This document shows, piece by piece, positions 26,848 through 34,699 of a stretch of 64,000 nucleotides of DNA (position 1 is the stretch's first letter; every line of letters begins with the position of its first letter). Location of the stretch: positions 1,860,001 through 1,924,000 of the forward strand of contig NZ_LN868939.1 in assembly GCF_001182745.1 (NCBI RefSeq), in the 5' to 3' direction. The DNA is from Nocardia farcinica (GTDB lineage Bacteria; Actinomycetota; Actinomycetes; Mycobacteriales; Mycobacteriaceae). Position numbers and translations under genes: made by a program. Under the pieces are notes generated by a model. That model was not told the origin of the DNA. It searched no databases and worked only from the letters and a program-made list of their open reading frames with translations.

Positions 26848-27351
26848 TCACTCGGTCTCGTCGGGTGATTCGGTGCGGGTGACCGGTTCGGTGCGGGTGA
26901 CGACGGGCCGCCTGGTCGTCGTCTCCTCCTCGTCCTCGGCGGTGGTCGTCGGCGTGGCCGACAGGGTTCTGGTGCGGGTGGTGGTCGGTGGTTCGTCCTG
27001 ATCCACGGGTGGTGCGTCCGGGCGCTCGGTGGTGGTGCGCGGCGGCCGGGTGTAGCCGGTCGCGGTGTCGTCCTCGGGCGTCGTCGTCATCGTGCGGTAG
27101 CCGGGTGGCCTGCGCGGCGGCCCGTTCGGCGCGACCTGCCAGGTGGGGGACGGGGGGATGAGCACGGGCGAGGCCGTGACGCTGGAACCGTCGTGCACCA
27201 CCGCGGCGGCCGCCGGACCCTCCTTGAGCGGGGGCGGCGGCACGTAGGTGTCCTGCCTGCCGATGCCGCAGGACCCGATGACGATCAGACCCAGGGAGAC
27301 CGCGCCTACGGCGATGGCCGGACCGGCGAGCTTGGTCCTGCTGCTCTCCAT
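26848..27351 (-). CDS. Thr/Pro-rich membrane-anchored or lipoprotein, unknown function
   Basis: A 167-residue protein: a basic start, a hydrophobic segment (LAGPAIAVGAVSLGLIVIG) and then IGSCG, a plausible lipobox with the Cys near residue 28. The rest is low-complexity, rich in Thr, Pro, Arg and Glu (TTTRTRT, TTTAEDEEETTT), a cell-wall-spanning type of composition. GAGGAG lies about 9 nt upstream of the ATG. No function recognised. Confidence 0.75.
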   Translation of the reverse strand: MESSRTKLAGPAIAVGAVSLGLIVIGSCGIGRQDTYVPPPPLKEGPAAAAVVHDGSSVTASPVLIPPSPTWQVAPNGPPRRPPGYRTMTTTPEDDTATGYTRPPRTTTERPDAPPVDQDEPPTTTRTRTLSATPTTTAEDEEETTTRRPVVTRTEPVTRTESPDETE

Positions 27352-27643
27352 CGGGGCTTACTCCTCGTGCGTCTCTCGAGTGCCTCACAGTAATGCAGGT
27401 CCGCCATGGAAGCCACGCGGGAGGCGGCGGAACGGCCCGCGAACAGCAATTTTGAAATGTTGACACTCCACATCACGGAATGATTTCCTCGGCGTGTCGC
27501 GGGCACGTGTCGTGGTGGGCGACGCCACGTGGTCGTAGCGTGAGTGATCGAAGTTACGCGTGAGACGCCAGAACTTGGACGAAGGCGCGCTGAGCCCCAT
27601 GCGCGACAGGCACTACCCGCACGGCGTCATCGAGGAGTTGATG

Positions 27644-27952
27644 ATGGGAGCTTACTCGGCATCTCGGTTGTCCGCCGCAGATCCGGTCGCCGAGACCCCT
27701 GCGCCCGCACCGACGCAGGAGCCCGTGACCCACGCACCGGAATCCGCCGGCCGACCCGCCCGCGCGCCATCCACGATCGTGTCGAAAACCCTGGCCTGGC
27801 TGTTCTTCCTGGGCGGCCTGGTCGGCGCGGTCCTCGGCATCGCGAGCCTGCACGTCGAGATCACCGTCGCCGGGCTGATCCTGGCCTGCACGGCCGGGCT
27901 CGTCCTGCTCAAGATCCGCGCCGACCGCGCGATCGCCGCCGAAACCGCCTGA
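27644..27952 (+). CDS. Small two-helix membrane protein, unknown function
   Basis: A 102-residue protein. A Pro/Ala-rich cytoplasmic-type N-terminus (to about residue 48) precedes two membrane segments, LAWLFFLGGLVGAVLGIASL and ITVAGLILACTAGLVLL, and a short basic end. ATG at 27644 is chosen because GAGGAG (27632-27637) is 6 nt upstream; earlier in-frame starts (27560, 27599, 27641) are less well placed. The stop codon lies inside the first copy of the structured repeat (B1), so the repeat encodes the last residues. Confidence 0.72.
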   Translation: MGAYSASRLSAADPVAETPAPAPTQEPVTHAPESAGRPARAPSTIVSKTLAWLFFLGGLVGAVLGIASLHVEITVAGLILACTAGLVLLKIRADRAIAAETA

Positions 27953-27989
27953 GCGGGTCAGCGGCCGGAGGCGGTAGCGCAGCGTCACC
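27944..27989. repeat. Structured 46-bp repeat, copy B1
   Basis: ACCGCCTGAGCGGGTCAGCG to the end TAGCGCAGCGTCACC. The core is nearly identical to A1/A2 (GAGC for GACC; TCACC for TGACC). It overlaps the 3' end of the small membrane protein gene by 9 bp. Confidence 0.85.
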
Positions 27990-28022
27990 CCCGCAGGCCG
28001 CCCCGCTCACGCGAAGAACGGC

Positions 28023-28068
28023 ACCGCCTGAGCGGGTCGGCGGCCGGAGGCGGTAGCGCAGCGTCACC
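28023..28068. repeat. Structured 46-bp repeat, copy B2
   Basis: Second copy at this locus, period about 80 bp. One core change from B1 (GGTCGG for GGTCAG). The linker 27990-28022 resembles the A1-A2 linker. Confidence 0.85.
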
Positions 28069-28099
28069 ACGTAGGCCGCCCGGCTCGGGCGCATCCCAC

Positions 28100-28121
28100 A
28101 CCGCCTGAGCGGGTCAGCGGC
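28100..28121. repeat. Structured repeat, truncated copy B3
   Basis: Only the first 22 bp of the core remain (through GGGTCAGCGGC); similarity stops at CGAAAAAGCC. The GNAT gene begins 46 bp later. Confidence 0.75.
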
Positions 28122-28154
28122 GAAAAAGCCGATGTCCCAGCGGCATCCGCCGAT

Positions 28155-28160
28155 TAGCCT
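28155..28160 (+). promoter_or_regulatory. -10 hexamer TAGCCT, leaderless promoter for the GNAT gene
   Basis: TAGCCT ends 6 nt before the GTG at 28167; no ribosome-binding site. Identical hexamer and spacing to the ptpB-like gene. Confidence 0.45.
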
Positions 28161-28166
28161 GGCGGC

Positions 28167-28994
28167 GTGCGCATCGAGACGACCGCCGACGCCACCGCGT
28201 TCCGGGCCGCCGCGGGTCCGCTGCTGGCCGAGGATCCGCTGCGGCACACCGTGATCGGCACTGCCGCCGCGGCCGGGGCCGCCCCCGGCCGGCCGGGCCC
28301 GCTGTTCCTCACGGTGCGTGCCGACGACGGCACCGTCGTCGGGGTCGCGATGCACACCCCGGGCTACCACGCCTACCTCGGTGCCATGCCGCCCGCGGCG
28401 ATCGGACCCGTCGCCGAGGCCGTGCTCGCCGCCGTGCCGGACAACGACGGTGTCGAAGGCGCCGCCGAGGACGCGCTCGCCTTCGCCCGGCACTGGGTCG
28501 GGGTGCGCGGGGGCGGGTATCGCCTGGAGCGGCGGTTGCGCCTGTACCGGCTGGGCGCACCGCGCCGACCGGTCGGTGTCCCGGGTGCGCCACGGCGTGC
28601 GGGACCGGCCGACGTGGCGTTGTGCGCGGAGTGGCTCGCGGCGTTCCGGACCGAGGTCGGCATGTCGGGGCCGTTGCCGGACCGCGCGGAACTGGCAGCG
28701 CGGATCGGGTCGGGGCGCTGGTGGCTGTGGGAGCACGACGGCGAGCGGGTCGCGCTGGTCGCCCATCAGGCGCCCACCGACGGCTGGTCGCGCATCGCGC
28801 CCGTCTACACCCCGCCGCACGCCCGCGGGCACGGCTACGCCGCGGCGCTCACCGCGCACGTCTCGGTGCTGCTGGCCGAGCGCGGAAGCGGGGTCTGCCT
28901 GTTCACCGACCTCGACGACCCGGTGCCGAACCGGATCTATCCGCGGGTGGGGTACCTCCCGGTGCGGGACTTCGCCACCTACGTGTTCGACTGA
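28167..28994 (+). CDS. GNAT family N-acetyltransferase
   Basis: A 275-residue protein with a divergent N-terminal half and a C-terminal GNAT domain. IAPVYTPPHARGHGYAAALTAHVSVLLAERG (about 211-240) contains the acetyl-CoA pyrophosphate-binding RGHGYA turn, followed by LFTDLDDPVPNRIYPRVGYLPVRDF, the usual beta-strand and helix closing the fold. The acceptor substrate is unknown. Its 3' end overlaps the convergent HMG-CoA lyase gene by 16 bp. Confidence 0.88.
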   Translation: MRIETTADATAFRAAAGPLLAEDPLRHTVIGTAAAAGAAPGRPGPLFLTVRADDGTVVGVAMHTPGYHAYLGAMPPAAIGPVAEAVLAAVPDNDGVEGAAEDALAFARHWVGVRGGGYRLERRLRLYRLGAPRRPVGVPGAPRRAGPADVALCAEWLAAFRTEVGMSGPLPDRAELAARIGSGRWWLWEHDGERVALVAHQAPTDGWSRIAPVYTPPHARGHGYAAALTAHVSVLLAERGSGVCLFTDLDDPVPNRIYPRVGYLPVRDFATYVFD

Positions 28995-29929
28995 ACCGGC
29001 CGGCCTGTCGCGACGCGGGTGGTCCAGGCGAACGGGGTGGACTCGGTGCGCGCGCCCTCGGCGGTGCGGGAGCGGTTCGGCTCGTCCAGGTCGGTCAGCA
29101 GGCCACCGGCGAGGCCGACCAGCTCCGCCAGCGCGGCCGGGGTGAGCCAGTCGGGCCGGGTGGCGAACAGGATGTCCTCGGTGGAGGTGTTGCCGCTCGC
29201 GCCGGGGGCGAAGGGGCAGCCACCGAGGCCGCCGAGCGAGCCGTCCACCATCGTCGCGCCCGCCTCGATCGCGGCCAGCGTGTTCGCCACGCCCATTCCC
29301 CAGGTGTCGTGCCCGTGGAAGACGATGCGGCGGGCCGGGGAGTGCTCGCGTACCGCGGTGATCAGCGAGCGGACCTGCGCGGGATGGGCCTGGCCGAGCG
29401 TGTCGGCGAGCACGATGTCGGTCGCGCCGTCGGTGCGCGGGTCGGCGGCGATGGCCAGCACCCGCTCCGGGTCGATGTCGCCGTCGAACGGGCAGGTGAA
29501 GCTGGTGGCCAGGCACAGCTGGACGCGACCGCCCACCCGTTCGGCCAGCCGCAGCGCGTCGGGCATGGCGGCCACGCTGGTCTCGGTGTCGCGGCCGATG
29601 TTGGCCCGGTTGTGCGCGTCCGACACCGAGAAGCAGTACTGGAAGTTGCGCACGCCCGCGGCGGCGGCCTTCTCGACGTGCCGCGGGGTCGCGACCCAGA
29701 CCCAGCAGCGGGCCAGCTCCGCCGGGGTCAGCGCCGCGACCAGGTCGAGGGTGTCGGCCATCGGGGGCACCAGGTCGGGCCGGGCCATCGAGCCGATCTC
29801 GAGCTCCGGCACGCCGAGGGCGAGCAGGGCGCGCACGATCTCGATCTTGCGGGCCGTCGGCAGCGGTTTGCCGGTGAGCTGCAGACCGTCGCGCAGCGTC
29901 ACATCGCGCAGCACCGCCTGGCCGCTCAT
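28979..29929 (-). CDS. Hydroxymethylglutaryl-CoA lyase family protein
   Basis: A 316-residue TIM-barrel lyase of the HMG-CoA lyase/DRE-TIM family. VLRDVTLRDGLQLTGKPL holds the Arg-Asp of the active site (about residues 8-15). IVFHGHDTWGMGVANTLAA holds the metal-binding H-x-H (about 205). GGLGGCPFAPGASGNTSTED (about 235-253) holds the loop Cys. It would cleave a 3-hydroxy-3-methylglutaryl-CoA-like substrate, as in leucine catabolism. ATG chosen for GGGAGGAG upstream. Coupled by a 4-nt overlap to the tiny upstream gene. Confidence 0.9.
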   Translation of the reverse strand: MSGQAVLRDVTLRDGLQLTGKPLPTARKIEIVRALLALGVPELEIGSMARPDLVPPMADTLDLVAALTPAELARCWVWVATPRHVEKAAAAGVRNFQYCFSVSDAHNRANIGRDTETSVAAMPDALRLAERVGGRVQLCLATSFTCPFDGDIDPERVLAIAADPRTDGATDIVLADTLGQAHPAQVRSLITAVREHSPARRIVFHGHDTWGMGVANTLAAIEAGATMVDGSLGGLGGCPFAPGASGNTSTEDILFATRPDWLTPAALAELVGLAGGLLTDLDEPNRSRTAEGARTESTPFAWTTRVATGRPVQSNT

Positions 29930-30099
29930 CGCCCCTGCTCCTCCCTGGCCTGCGGCGGGACGCACATGACCCCGGCCCAGGACTTCTGATTCGCGCCCGC
30001 GGGATTGGGGTGCACGGTCGGGCGGACGTGGCCCGGCGCGCGCAGCTCCCACCGGTCGCGCCCGCTCGGCCGCCGCCGTTCCTTGCGCCGCCGCCTCAT
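29926..30099 (-). CDS. Small basic protein coupled to HMG-CoA lyase, unknown
   Basis: A 57-residue reading starting MRRRRKERRRPSGRDRWEL. It contains GHVRPTVHPNPAGANQKSWAGVMCVPPQ and ends EEQGR, with the stop overlapping the lyase ATG by 4 nt (ATGA). The Arg-rich start and the less biased middle look protein-like, but there is no strong ribosome-binding site. An in-frame ATG at 30150 would add 17 residues. No family recognised. Confidence 0.45.
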   Translation of the reverse strand: MRRRRKERRRPSGRDRWELRAPGHVRPTVHPNPAGANQKSWAGVMCVPPQAREEQGR

Positions 30100-30190
30100 C
30101 GTGCCGCCGCCCGGCCGGGCTGTCTTCTCATGGCCACCAGTGTGGACCATCGCCCGCGCGCCGCCCGCGACGGCCGGGGTGCCGGGCGTC

Positions 30191-30961
30191 TCACCCGACG
30201 TGCTCGCGCAGGTAGGCCAGGTCGTCGGCGACCCCTTCGGCGGGGGTCTCCAGCACCACCGGCGCGCCCGCGGTGCGGCACACCTCGGCCAGCAACTGCG
30301 GGTCGATGGTGCCGTCGGCGAAGTTGGCGTGCCGGTCGGCGCCGGAGTTGAACTCGTCGCGCGAGGAGTTCAGGTGCACCAGATCGATGCGGCCGGTGAT
30401 GCCCTTGATCCGCTCGACCACCCCGACCAGGTCCTCACCGCCCGCCCAGGCGTGGCAGGTGTCCAGGCAGAAGCCGGCGCCGTACTCGCCGACCGCGTCC
30501 CACAGGCGGCCGATCATGTCGAAGTGCCTGGCCATCGCGTGGTTGCCGCCCGCGGTGTTCTCGATGAGGATCGGCACCGCGAAGCCGCCCTTGTCCTCCT
30601 GGCGCTGGAACAGCTTGCGCCAGTTGTCGATACCGGTCTCGATCTCGGCGTCGGAGCGCACGTGCCCGCCGTGCACCACCAATCCGAAGGCGCCGAGGTC
30701 GGCCGCCGCTTTCGCCTGCTGGGCCACGGCGTTGCGCGAGGGCATCCGCAGCCGGTTGTTCAGGCTGGCGACGTTGATCTGATACGAGGAGTGCACCACC
30801 ACATCGATCGGGCTGGCCAGGATCTCCTCGGTCCGCGGGTGCGGCACGGGTTTGTCCCAGCTCTGCGGGTCGACGACGAACATCTGGATGACGTCGGCGC
30901 CGAGTTTCTCGCCGAAGCCGATGGGATCGCTGTCGAGCCGGACGTGTGCTCCAATGCGCAT
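30191..30961 (-). CDS. nfo: Endonuclease IV (AP endonuclease)
   Basis: A 256-residue protein starting MRIGAHVRLDSDPIGFGEKL. It contains the family's metal ligands in order: VVHSSYQINVASLN, GLVVHGGHVRSD, ILIENTAGG, FCLDTCHAWAGG, VHLNSSRDEFNSGADRHANFADGTI and VLETPAEG. These form the three-zinc site of the endonuclease IV TIM barrel, which cuts DNA 5' of abasic sites in base-excision repair. The start is fixed by the family N-terminus. Confidence 0.92.
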   Translation of the reverse strand: MRIGAHVRLDSDPIGFGEKLGADVIQMFVVDPQSWDKPVPHPRTEEILASPIDVVVHSSYQINVASLNNRLRMPSRNAVAQQAKAAADLGAFGLVVHGGHVRSDAEIETGIDNWRKLFQRQEDKGGFAVPILIENTAGGNHAMARHFDMIGRLWDAVGEYGAGFCLDTCHAWAGGEDLVGVVERIKGITGRIDLVHLNSSRDEFNSGADRHANFADGTIDPQLLAEVCRTAGAPVVLETPAEGVADDLAYLREHVG

Positions 30962-31135
30962 GCGGTCAGCGTAACGACTGGCACCGACAGCCCGGTCGCG
31001 GTGCCGATCGTCCCGGACCCGGCGCGCCGCGGCCCGCGATGGCCGACAATTCGAGGGACTGTTGCACCCGCGCGCTCCGGCGAGATACATCGGTAGGATC
31101 GCGTGCTTCGACCTCGACGGGGGGTGAATTCCACT

Positions 31136-32839
31136 GTGTTGCGTACGGGCGACACCTTTGCCGGGTACGAGATCAAGCGCGTGCTGGGTCAGGGTGGCAT
31201 GGGCACGGTGTATCTGGCCAGGCATCCGCGGTTGCCGCGGCTCACGGCGCTGAAGCTGCTGGCGCGCGAGCTCTACACCGACGCCGAGATCCGGGGGCGG
31301 TTCGAGCGCGAGGCCGATCTGGTCGCCCAGCTCGACCATCCGAACATCGTCACCGTCTACGACCGCGGCGCCGAGGACGAACAGCTGTGGATCTCCATGC
31401 AGTTCGTGCCCGGCTCCGATGCCGCCGCCGCCGACATCGACGTGCTGGCGCCGGGGCGGGCGGTGCAGATCATCGGTGAGGTGGCCGCCGCGCTGGATTT
31501 CGCGCACGCCAACGGGGTGCTGCACCGCGACGTCAAACCGGCCAACATCCTGCTGGCCAAGGCGCCCATCGGCCAGCCGGAGCGGGTGCTGCTCACCGAC
31601 TTCGGCATCGCCGGGGTGCGCGACGCCGACACCACGCTCGCCTCCGGTGACACCATCACCGCGACGCTGGCCTACGCCGCGCCCGAACAGCTGAGCGGGC
31701 ACACCCTCGACCACCGCGCCGACCAGTACTCGCTGGCCTGCACGCTGTTCTGGCTGCTCACCGGCAGCGTCCCGTTCCCCGGCGCCAACCCCGCCGTGGT
31801 GCTCAACGGCCACCTGTTCGGTCCGCCGCCCTCGGCCCGCGCGCTGAACCCCGCCCTGCCGCCCGCGCTCGACGCCGTGCTGGCCCGCGCCATGGCCAAA
31901 CGCCCGGCGGACCGCTTCGCCTCCTGCGCCGAATTCGCCGGGGCCGCCCGCCACGCCCTGGCCGTGGCGCAGCGACCCGCCGGACCGCCGATCCCGCAGG
32001 CGCCCTACCTCTCCGGGCCCGCCGCGGGCCCGGCCTATTCCGTTCCGCCGCGCCCGACAGCTCCCCACCCGGCAGGCCGCCCGCCGCACCTGCCGCCCGG
32101 TGCCGTCCCGCACCCGGGCACCGGGGGCCCCTATCCGCACCGGCCCGCGGCCACCGGGTACGGCCCGTACCCGATCCACCAGCCGACACCACCCGGCTAC
32201 GGCCAGGGCCGGCAGCCGACCGGCTACCCGCCGCCGGGATACGGCCATGCGCCGGGTACGCCGCCGACCGCCCCGGCGCCGGGCGGATACACCGGGAGCG
32301 CGCAGCCGGGCCAGGCCCAGCCGCCCGGGTACGCCGTGGGTTCGCCGCCGACGGGTCATGGACAGCCACCGGGGGGTTTCGCGGGTTCGCAGCCGACAGG
32401 TCTGCCACCGCTGCCCGGGCAGCCCGGGGGTCCGCAGCCGCCGGGACAGCCCGCCGGTGCGGGTGGTGATCCCGGGCCGGGCCCGAGTGTCGCGCACCCC
32501 GGATACTCCTCCGCACCCCATCCCACGGTGCACGCACCGGGGCCGGTGCCGGGGCGGTCGCCGCTGTCGGGGTCGGAGCATCGGGTCCAGCCCGGCCCGT
32601 CGACCGGGTCCGTCGACCTGTCGCGCCCGGGTCATCCGCCCACCGCGGGTCCGGTCGGCGCGCAACCGCCCACCGCGCGCCCGGCCACGGCGGCCGGGTC
32701 GGCGGCCCGGTCCTCGGGGCGCTCCCCGCGGCCGATCGTCATCGCGTTGCCGGACCGGGTCCGGCGCGGCCGTCCGCCCGCCCCGGCCACCGGCGGCGCG
32801 ACCGGTCCGGCCACCGGTGATCCGCGCCCGCCGCCCTAG
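31136..32839 (+). CDS. Ser/Thr protein kinase 1 of 3, soluble, with long Pro-rich tail
   Basis: 567 residues. PknB-like kinase domain at about 10-270: LGQGGMGTVYLA, Lys40 in TALKLL, LHRDVKPANILL, LTDFGIAG, activation loop TITATLAYAAPEQL, and DRADQYSLACTLFWLLTG. The rest (about 285-567) is Pro/Gly/Gln-rich low complexity (GYGQGRQPTGYPPPGYG). No transmembrane segment or extracellular domain, unlike the next two kinases; a short RPIVIALP near the end is the only hydrophobic trace. GTG is chosen because GGGGGGTG lies upstream; GTG at 31124 is an alternative. First of three paralogous kinase genes in tandem. Confidence 0.93.
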   Translation: MLRTGDTFAGYEIKRVLGQGGMGTVYLARHPRLPRLTALKLLARELYTDAEIRGRFEREADLVAQLDHPNIVTVYDRGAEDEQLWISMQFVPGSDAAAADIDVLAPGRAVQIIGEVAAALDFAHANGVLHRDVKPANILLAKAPIGQPERVLLTDFGIAGVRDADTTLASGDTITATLAYAAPEQLSGHTLDHRADQYSLACTLFWLLTGSVPFPGANPAVVLNGHLFGPPPSARALNPALPPALDAVLARAMAKRPADRFASCAEFAGAARHALAVAQRPAGPPIPQAPYLSGPAAGPAYSVPPRPTAPHPAGRPPHLPPGAVPHPGTGGPYPHRPAATGYGPYPIHQPTPPGYGQGRQPTGYPPPGYGHAPGTPPTAPAPGGYTGSAQPGQAQPPGYAVGSPPTGHGQPPGGFAGSQPTGLPPLPGQPGGPQPPGQPAGAGGDPGPGPSVAHPGYSSAPHPTVHAPGPVPGRSPLSGSEHRVQPGPSTGSVDLSRPGHPPTAGPVGAQPPTARPATAAGSAARSSGRSPRPIVIALPDRVRRGRPPAPATGGATGPATGDPRPPP

Positions 32840-32907
32840 CTCACGCACACCGCCGTGCCTGTCCCGACCTCGCCCGTCGAGCGGCCGAGCCGGCGCCCGA
32901 CGACTGC

Positions 32908-32913
32908 TATGGT
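32908..32913 (+). promoter_or_regulatory. Extended -10 (TGC-TATGGT) for kinase 2
   Basis: TATGGT preceded by TGC (32905-32907) forms an extended -10 element about 60 nt before the kinase 2 ATG, suggesting kinases 2 and 3 can be expressed separately from kinase 1. No -35 was needed or found. Confidence 0.35.
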
Positions 32914-32971
32914 TTCGATGTTTTCGTACGCCTCCCGGTGGGTCCCGGGCTGGGCGGGAATTGGAGCAGAC

Positions 32972-34696
32972 ATGCTGGCCAGCGGTGAGGTTTTCGCCGG
33001 CTATGTCATCGAGCGGCAACTCGGCCGCGGTGGCATGGGTTCGGTGTACCTGGCGAAACATCCGCGGCTGCCGCGGATGACGGCACTGAAGCTGTTGAAC
33101 CGGGAGATGTTCAACGACAAGGAGGTGCGGGCGCGATTCGAACGGGAGGCGGATCTGGTCGCCCGGCTCGACCACCCCAACATCGTCACCGTCTACGACC
33201 GCGGTCTCGAGGACGAGCAGCTGTGGATCTCCATGCAGTACATCGACGGTGTGGACGCCGCCTCGGTCGACCCGCAGACGCTGCCGCCCGCCCGCGCGGT
33301 GCAGATCGTCAAGGAGACCGCCGACGCGCTGGATTACGCGCACAGCATGGGTGTGCTGCACCGTGACGTGAAACCGGCCAACATCCTGCTCGCCCGCTCC
33401 ACCGGCGGCCGCGGTGAACGGGTCTATCTCACCGACTTCGGCATCGCCCGGCTGCGGGACGACACCGGCCACCTCACCCAGACCGGCACCTTCACCGCCA
33501 CGCTCGCCTACGCCTCGCCCGAACAGCTCACCGGCGCGAGCCTGGATCACCGCAGCGACCAGTACTCGCTGGCGTGCTCGCTGTTCTGGCTGTTCACCGG
33601 CAGCGGACCGTTCGCGGCCACCAATCCGGCGCAGGTGATCCAGGGCCATCTCCAGGCGCCGCCGCCCGCGCTGAGCAGCGCGCGACCGGGCCTGCCGTAC
33701 GCCCTGGACGGCGTGCTGGCCAAGGCGATGGCCAAGCGTCCGGAGGACCGCTTCGATTCCTGCTCGGAGTTCGCCGCCGCCGCGCTGGCCGCGCTGAGCG
33801 GGCAGAGTTCGCCGTCGATGCCGCTGGCGGGCGGGCGGCCGGTGACCGGCCCGCCCATCCCGGTCTCCTCCGGCCCGCACCAGGTCGCCGGTCCGATGAC
33901 GGGCGCTCCGATGACCGCCGGTCCGATGACCGGCGCGCCGTATCCGGTGAACCACGGCCAGCCGACCAGCGGCCAGCACCCGATGACCGGCGGCCACGGC
34001 ACCTCCGCCATGCCCCGGCACGGTGCCCCCCAGTACACCCCGCCGGGCTCCTACGGGTTCGCCGGCGCCACCGCGGCCGGGCGTCCCCCGGGCAAGTCCA
34101 ACACCGGCCTGATCGTGGCGCTCGCGATCGGCGTGGTCGTGCTGATCCTGGTGACCCTCGGCATCATCGGCGCGCTCGCCGGTGACGACACCAGCGCCTC
34201 CGACACCGGTACCAGCGTCACCACCACCGTGCGTCCGGTCGCCGCCGACGCCGCCGCGATCAGCAACGAGTTCCCGCGGATGGTGCCCGCCGAGGCCGAC
34301 GGCGACACCGGCTACAACGGCGCCACCTGCGGCGCGTACTCCCCGGACCGGCCGTCGGTGCCGACCGAGGGCACGCCGGATTTCGGTGCCTGGGCCTATC
34401 AGTGGGACTGCTTCGGCGGCGGCAACAACGAGGACCCGTTCTTCACGATCTATGTCTACAAGTCCGCGGCCGACGCGCAGGCGGCGCTGAACAACCTGCC
34501 CGCCGACGCGCAGAAGTCCACCGACACCAACGGCGGCAAGACCTACACGAACTACAAGTTCGACGACAACGGCCCGAAGATGGTCACCGTCTTCACCGGG
34601 GAGCCCGACCGCGCGCAGTTCCTGATGTACACCGACGGCATCGTCGGCACCATCGACGAGGTGCTGCGCTGGTGGCGGTCGGCCCCGCTGAACTGA
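32972..34696 (+). CDS. Ser/Thr protein kinase 2 of 3, membrane receptor type
   Basis: 574 residues. Kinase domain about 10-270 (LGRGGMGSVYLA, TALKLL, LHRDVKPANILL, LTDFGIARL, TGTFTATLAYASPEQL). A Pro/Met/Gly-rich juxtamembrane region carries PMTGAPMT repeats (about 280-370). One membrane helix follows (TGLIVALAIGVVVLILVTLGIIGALA, about 378-403). The extracellular domain is about 170 residues with two Cys (NGATCGAYS and YQWDCFGGG), YVYKSAADAQAALNNLPA, KTYTNYKF, MVTVFTGEPDRAQFLMY and EVLRWWRSAPLN. I do not recognise this sensor domain; it is shared with kinase 3. ATG chosen for GGAG 5 nt upstream. The stop is 3 nt before kinase 3. Confidence 0.94.
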   Translation: MLASGEVFAGYVIERQLGRGGMGSVYLAKHPRLPRMTALKLLNREMFNDKEVRARFEREADLVARLDHPNIVTVYDRGLEDEQLWISMQYIDGVDAASVDPQTLPPARAVQIVKETADALDYAHSMGVLHRDVKPANILLARSTGGRGERVYLTDFGIARLRDDTGHLTQTGTFTATLAYASPEQLTGASLDHRSDQYSLACSLFWLFTGSGPFAATNPAQVIQGHLQAPPPALSSARPGLPYALDGVLAKAMAKRPEDRFDSCSEFAAAALAALSGQSSPSMPLAGGRPVTGPPIPVSSGPHQVAGPMTGAPMTAGPMTGAPYPVNHGQPTSGQHPMTGGHGTSAMPRHGAPQYTPPGSYGFAGATAAGRPPGKSNTGLIVALAIGVVVLILVTLGIIGALAGDDTSASDTGTSVTTTVRPVAADAAAISNEFPRMVPAEADGDTGYNGATCGAYSPDRPSVPTEGTPDFGAWAYQWDCFGGGNNEDPFFTIYVYKSAADAQAALNNLPADAQKSTDTNGGKTYTNYKFDDNGPKMVTVFTGEPDRAQFLMYTDGIVGTIDEVLRWWRSAPLN

Positions 34697-34699
34697 CCG

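Noticed and set aside
27460..27465. TTGACA as a -35 element
   Set aside because: No acceptable -10 at 16-18 bp downstream.
27544..28056. Frame reading through the repeat cluster downstream of the small membrane protein
   Set aside because: No ribosome-binding site, Arg-rich composition, and it crosses repeat copies; the other frame has membrane helices and a good ribosome-binding site.
31062..31099. TTGCAC/TAGGAT pair as promoter of kinase 1
   Set aside because: Spacing of 26 bp is too long for a sigma70-type promoter.
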